DNA from: RI-106 sp964496875
GTDB taxonomy: Bacteria > Cyanobacteriota > Vampirovibrionia > Obscuribacterales > Obscuribacteraceae
Length of the DNA: 64,000 nucleotides
NCBI GenBank assembly: GCA_964496875.1
Contig: CAZCBH010000004.1
Coordinates: forward strand, 62,001 to 126,000
Direction of reading: 5' to 3'
Positions within the stretch are counted from its first letter, which is position 1; the number at the start of each line of letters is the position of its first letter. The position numbers and the translations under genes are program-made. Below the pieces are notes generated by a model. That model was given only the letters and a program-made list of their open reading frames with translations. It had not been told where the DNA came from and did not search any database. Shown here piece by piece: positions 62,038-64,000 of this stretch.

Positions 62038-63402
62038 ATGAGCACCGATCTGACCATTAGCGACACCACCCTGGAGCGTCTGCCACCGCAATCGCTCGAG
62101 GCGGAGCAAGCTGTTCTGGGAGCGCTTCTGGTCAGTGGCGACGGGATCTCCCGGGTTGTGGACGTGCTCGAGCCGGAGTTCTTCTATCGCAAGGCGCACC
62201 AGATTATCTATGCCGCCATGCTGGATCTCTACGAGGATAACGAGCCCATAGATATCGTCACGGTCTCGCAATTCCTCAAGGATGAAGGCAAGCTCGATGG
62301 GGTGGGCGGCAAGCAGTATATCACCGACCTTTCTCTGTCGGTTGCCACCACGGCCAACTTGGAATATTACGCCAAAGTGGTCCAGGAGAAGGCTCTTCTA
62401 CGTATGCTTATCAAAGCCGGCACAGAAATTGTCGGCAGCTGCTACGAAGAGACCGATGCCGACTCTGCCCTGGATAGAGCCGAGCATATGATCTTTTCGC
62501 TGGCTTCCAAGCGTGAGATGCAGCAGCTTGTACATGTTAAGCACATCGTCGAGGATTCATTTCGGCAAATAGAACAGCGTTACGAAAACCGCGATGCCCT
62601 CTCCGGGGTGCCTTCCGGATTCTATGACCTCGATGCCATGACTTCGGGCTTCCAGCCTTCCGATCTGGTTATTCTCGCCGCCCGGCCATCCATGGGTAAA
62701 ACCGCTTTTGTATTGAACCTCGCTCAGCATGCCGCTGTCGAGAAGAATGTCCCTGTTGCCATATTCAGTCTGGAGATGTCGAAAGAGTCTCTGGTCATGA
62801 GGATGCTCTGCGCAGAAGCCCAAATCGATGCCAACCGTCTTCGTACCGGTCATATGCACACCACAGACTGGACAAAGCTGGCGGCGGCCATGGGCAGACT
62901 TGGCGAGGCACCGATTTATATCGATGACTCAGCTCTGGTCAACTCTCTGGATATAAGGGCCAAGTGTCGACGTTTGAAAGCCGAACATAACGGTCTGGGA
63001 ATGGTGATCATAGACTATATTCAGCTCATGCACGGCAGGAAGCAGACCGACAACCGGGTCCAGGAGGTCTCAGAGATCTCGCGAAGCTTGAAGACCCTGG
63101 CAAGGGAGATTTCGGTTCCGGTTATCGCCCTTTCTCAGCTATCTCGGGCGGTGGAGTCTAGGCAGAACAAAAGGCCGATGCTCTCGGATTTGAGAGAATC
63201 CGGCTCTATCGAGCAGGATGCCGACCTTGTCATGTTCATCTACCGGGATGAATACTATAACCCCGAATCAGAGCAGAGGGGGGAAGCCGAGATTATCGTA
63301 GCCAAGCAAAGAAACGGCCCCACCGGAACTGTAGAACTGCTCTTCCAGAACAGCATCACGCGCTTCCTGAATAAGGTCCAGAACCAGTACCAGGAGGACT
63401 AG
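62038..63402 (+). CDS. dnaB: Replicative DNA helicase
   Basis: 454 residues, the usual length and without an intein. The N-terminal domain begins PPQSLEAEQAVLGALL (primase-interaction domain). The RecA-like C-terminal domain has Walker A in ARPSMGKTAF (about 217-226), VAIFSLEMSKE, the Walker B MVIIDYIQLMHG, ALSQLSRAVE and SDLRESGSIEQDADLVMFI. It unwinds DNA at the fork. An upstream A/G-rich AGAAAAAGAAGG precedes the ATG. The next gene starts directly after the stop codon. Confidence 0.97.
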   Translation: MSTDLTISDTTLERLPPQSLEAEQAVLGALLVSGDGISRVVDVLEPEFFYRKAHQIIYAAMLDLYEDNEPIDIVTVSQFLKDEGKLDGVGGKQYITDLSLSVATTANLEYYAKVVQEKALLRMLIKAGTEIVGSCYEETDADSALDRAEHMIFSLASKREMQQLVHVKHIVEDSFRQIEQRYENRDALSGVPSGFYDLDAMTSGFQPSDLVILAARPSMGKTAFVLNLAQHAAVEKNVPVAIFSLEMSKESLVMRMLCAEAQIDANRLRTGHMHTTDWTKLAAAMGRLGEAPIYIDDSALVNSLDIRAKCRRLKAEHNGLGMVIIDYIQLMHGRKQTDNRVQEVSEISRSLKTLAREISVPVIALSQLSRAVESRQNKRPMLSDLRESGSIEQDADLVMFIYRDEYYNPESEQRGEAEIIVAKQRNGPTGTVELLFQNSITRFLNKVQNQYQED

Positions 63403-64000
63403 GTGAAGCGTTACCCGGGGCTTATTCTGGTTCTTATTCTGTTGCTCGGCGCTGTCACCCTGGTGAAGATCTCCAGAGAGGTCAATAATAACGTGGATTT
63501 CTTTTTGCCTCATTTAATTACCGCCGATGAAAAGCGACCGGTGCAGGATCTGCCGCTTCTACTGGAGGGGGTTTCGAAAATCGCCTGTATAGGAGATAGC
63601 ATCACCTATGCTCGGGGCGAGGGCACCGGCTATACTGACAGGCTGGAAGAGTATTTGTCCGTAATCTTTCCCGGGCAGCATATACAGGTTCTGAACCGGG
63701 GTATAAGCGGTGAACACTCCTATCAGATGGAGGCGAGATATCAAAGAGATGCCATCGCTACCGGTGCTGAGCTTATAATCATCTTTGCCGGTGTCAATGA
63801 TGTGGGTCATGGCTTCGACCGGAACCATCCGGCAGGGGACGGGCCGGCTGGAACAAGCCTGAAGGACTATCTTGCCAGCATGGCTTCCATGATCGAAATG
63901 GCAAAAGAGAACCGGCGCAAAGTAATTGTTATCACTCCTCCGACTGTCTTCGAGGATGTCGAGAATCCCATGGACAAGAAGCTCGATCTCTATTGCCGGG
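63403..64000 (+). CDS. SGNH/GDSL hydrolase, N-terminal part
   Basis: The gene runs off the right edge. A GTG start at 63403 immediately follows the dnaB stop, with AGGAGG 5 bases upstream inside the dnaB end. A TM or signal segment (LILVLILLLGAVTLV) is followed by SGNH blocks: block I IGDSITYARG (about 65-74), block II NRGISGEHS (Gly) and block III IFAGVNDVG (Asn). The catalytic block V (DxxH) would be beyond the window. A membrane-anchored esterase/lipase is likely; substrate unknown. Confidence 0.85.
   Translation, partial: MKRYPGLILVLILLLGAVTLVKISREVNNNVDFFLPHLITADEKRPVQDLPLLLEGVSKIACIGDSITYARGEGTGYTDRLEEYLSVIFPGQHIQVLNRGISGEHSYQMEARYQRDAIATGAELIIIFAGVNDVGHGFDRNHPAGDGPAGTSLKDYLASMASMIEMAKENRRKVIVITPPTVFEDVENPMDKKLDLYCR

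Noticed and set aside
1..64000. CRISPR array, transposon, prophage or rRNA operon
   Set aside because: No spaced direct repeats, transposase, integrase, capsid or rRNA sequence was seen; the only repeats are short tandem ones.

Overview
The window is a gene-dense stretch of a bacterial chromosome with no rRNA, CRISPR array, transposase or phage genes. The mix of genes suggests a non-photosynthetic relative of Cyanobacteria of the Melainabacteria/Vampirovibrionia type, perhaps Obscuribacterales. It holds many kinesin-light-chain-like TPR proteins, a DUF2993 protein, a PknB-like kinase, a fused TPR-RDD protein, a RuvB-YibE/F-CdsA cluster and no photosynthesis genes. This placement is inference from gene content, not a computed phylogeny.

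Layout. 1-5.1 kb: the end of a radical SAM gene, an eIF-2B-like protein, then a leftward run of formiminotransferase, glutamate dehydrogenase homologue and a membrane-anchored unknown. 5.2-11 kb: a Ser/Thr kinase with an N-terminal zinc ribbon, an M50-type membrane protease, a methyltransferase, a large proline-rich protein and tRNA-Ser(GCU). 11.2-15.6 kb: leftward ruvB-yibE/F-cdsA, and galE. 15.7-23.4 kb: the c-di-AMP phosphodiesterase PgpH, an MshEN-like repeat protein coupled to rsmD, nusB-ftsY and a polytopic membrane protein. 23.5-33.3 kb: an acyl-CoA synthetase, a TPR lipoprotein, a co-directional pdxR-pdxS-pdxT operon, serS and a YraN-family gene. 33.3-39.4 kb: lysA, the diadenylate cyclase cdaA, pyrF, rpmE, GerMN and DUF2993 proteins, and an orphan response regulator. 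39.7-49.8 kb: a rightward run of a TPR-RDD protein, a secreted TPR protein translationally coupled to a divergent RNA polymerase beta subunit, a two-TM pilin-like protein, a secreted helical protein and a replication-relaxation-like protein. 49.8-64 kb: TPR and Cna-B-like proteins, folC, a Nudix hydrolase, an alpha/beta hydrolase, a hidden ArsC-like selenoprotein gene, another TPR protein, an NlpC-like secreted protein, acsA, dnaB and the start of an SGNH hydrolase.

Four observations stand out. (1) A 120-codon ArsC/Spx-like gene at 55954-56316 (minus) is interrupted only by a TGA placed exactly at the first cysteine of its CxxC motif, with a SECIS-like hairpin just downstream: a strong selenoprotein candidate. 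(2) The rpoB at 43459-47289 has intact catalytic motifs but a heavily substituted rifampicin pocket and a C-terminal extension of about 220 residues, and it is neither flanked by rplKAJL nor followed by rpoC. (3) The glutamate dehydrogenase homologue has histidine in place of the signature catalytic lysine. (4) A perfect 24-bp palindrome followed by seven T lies where the esterase signal peptide appears to be encoded.

Functional links visible in the window: both ends of c-di-AMP turnover (cdaA, pgpH), PLP synthesis with its own MocR regulator, and formiminoglutamate and glutamate metabolism. Lysine/cell-wall precursor synthesis and SRP targeting are also represented.
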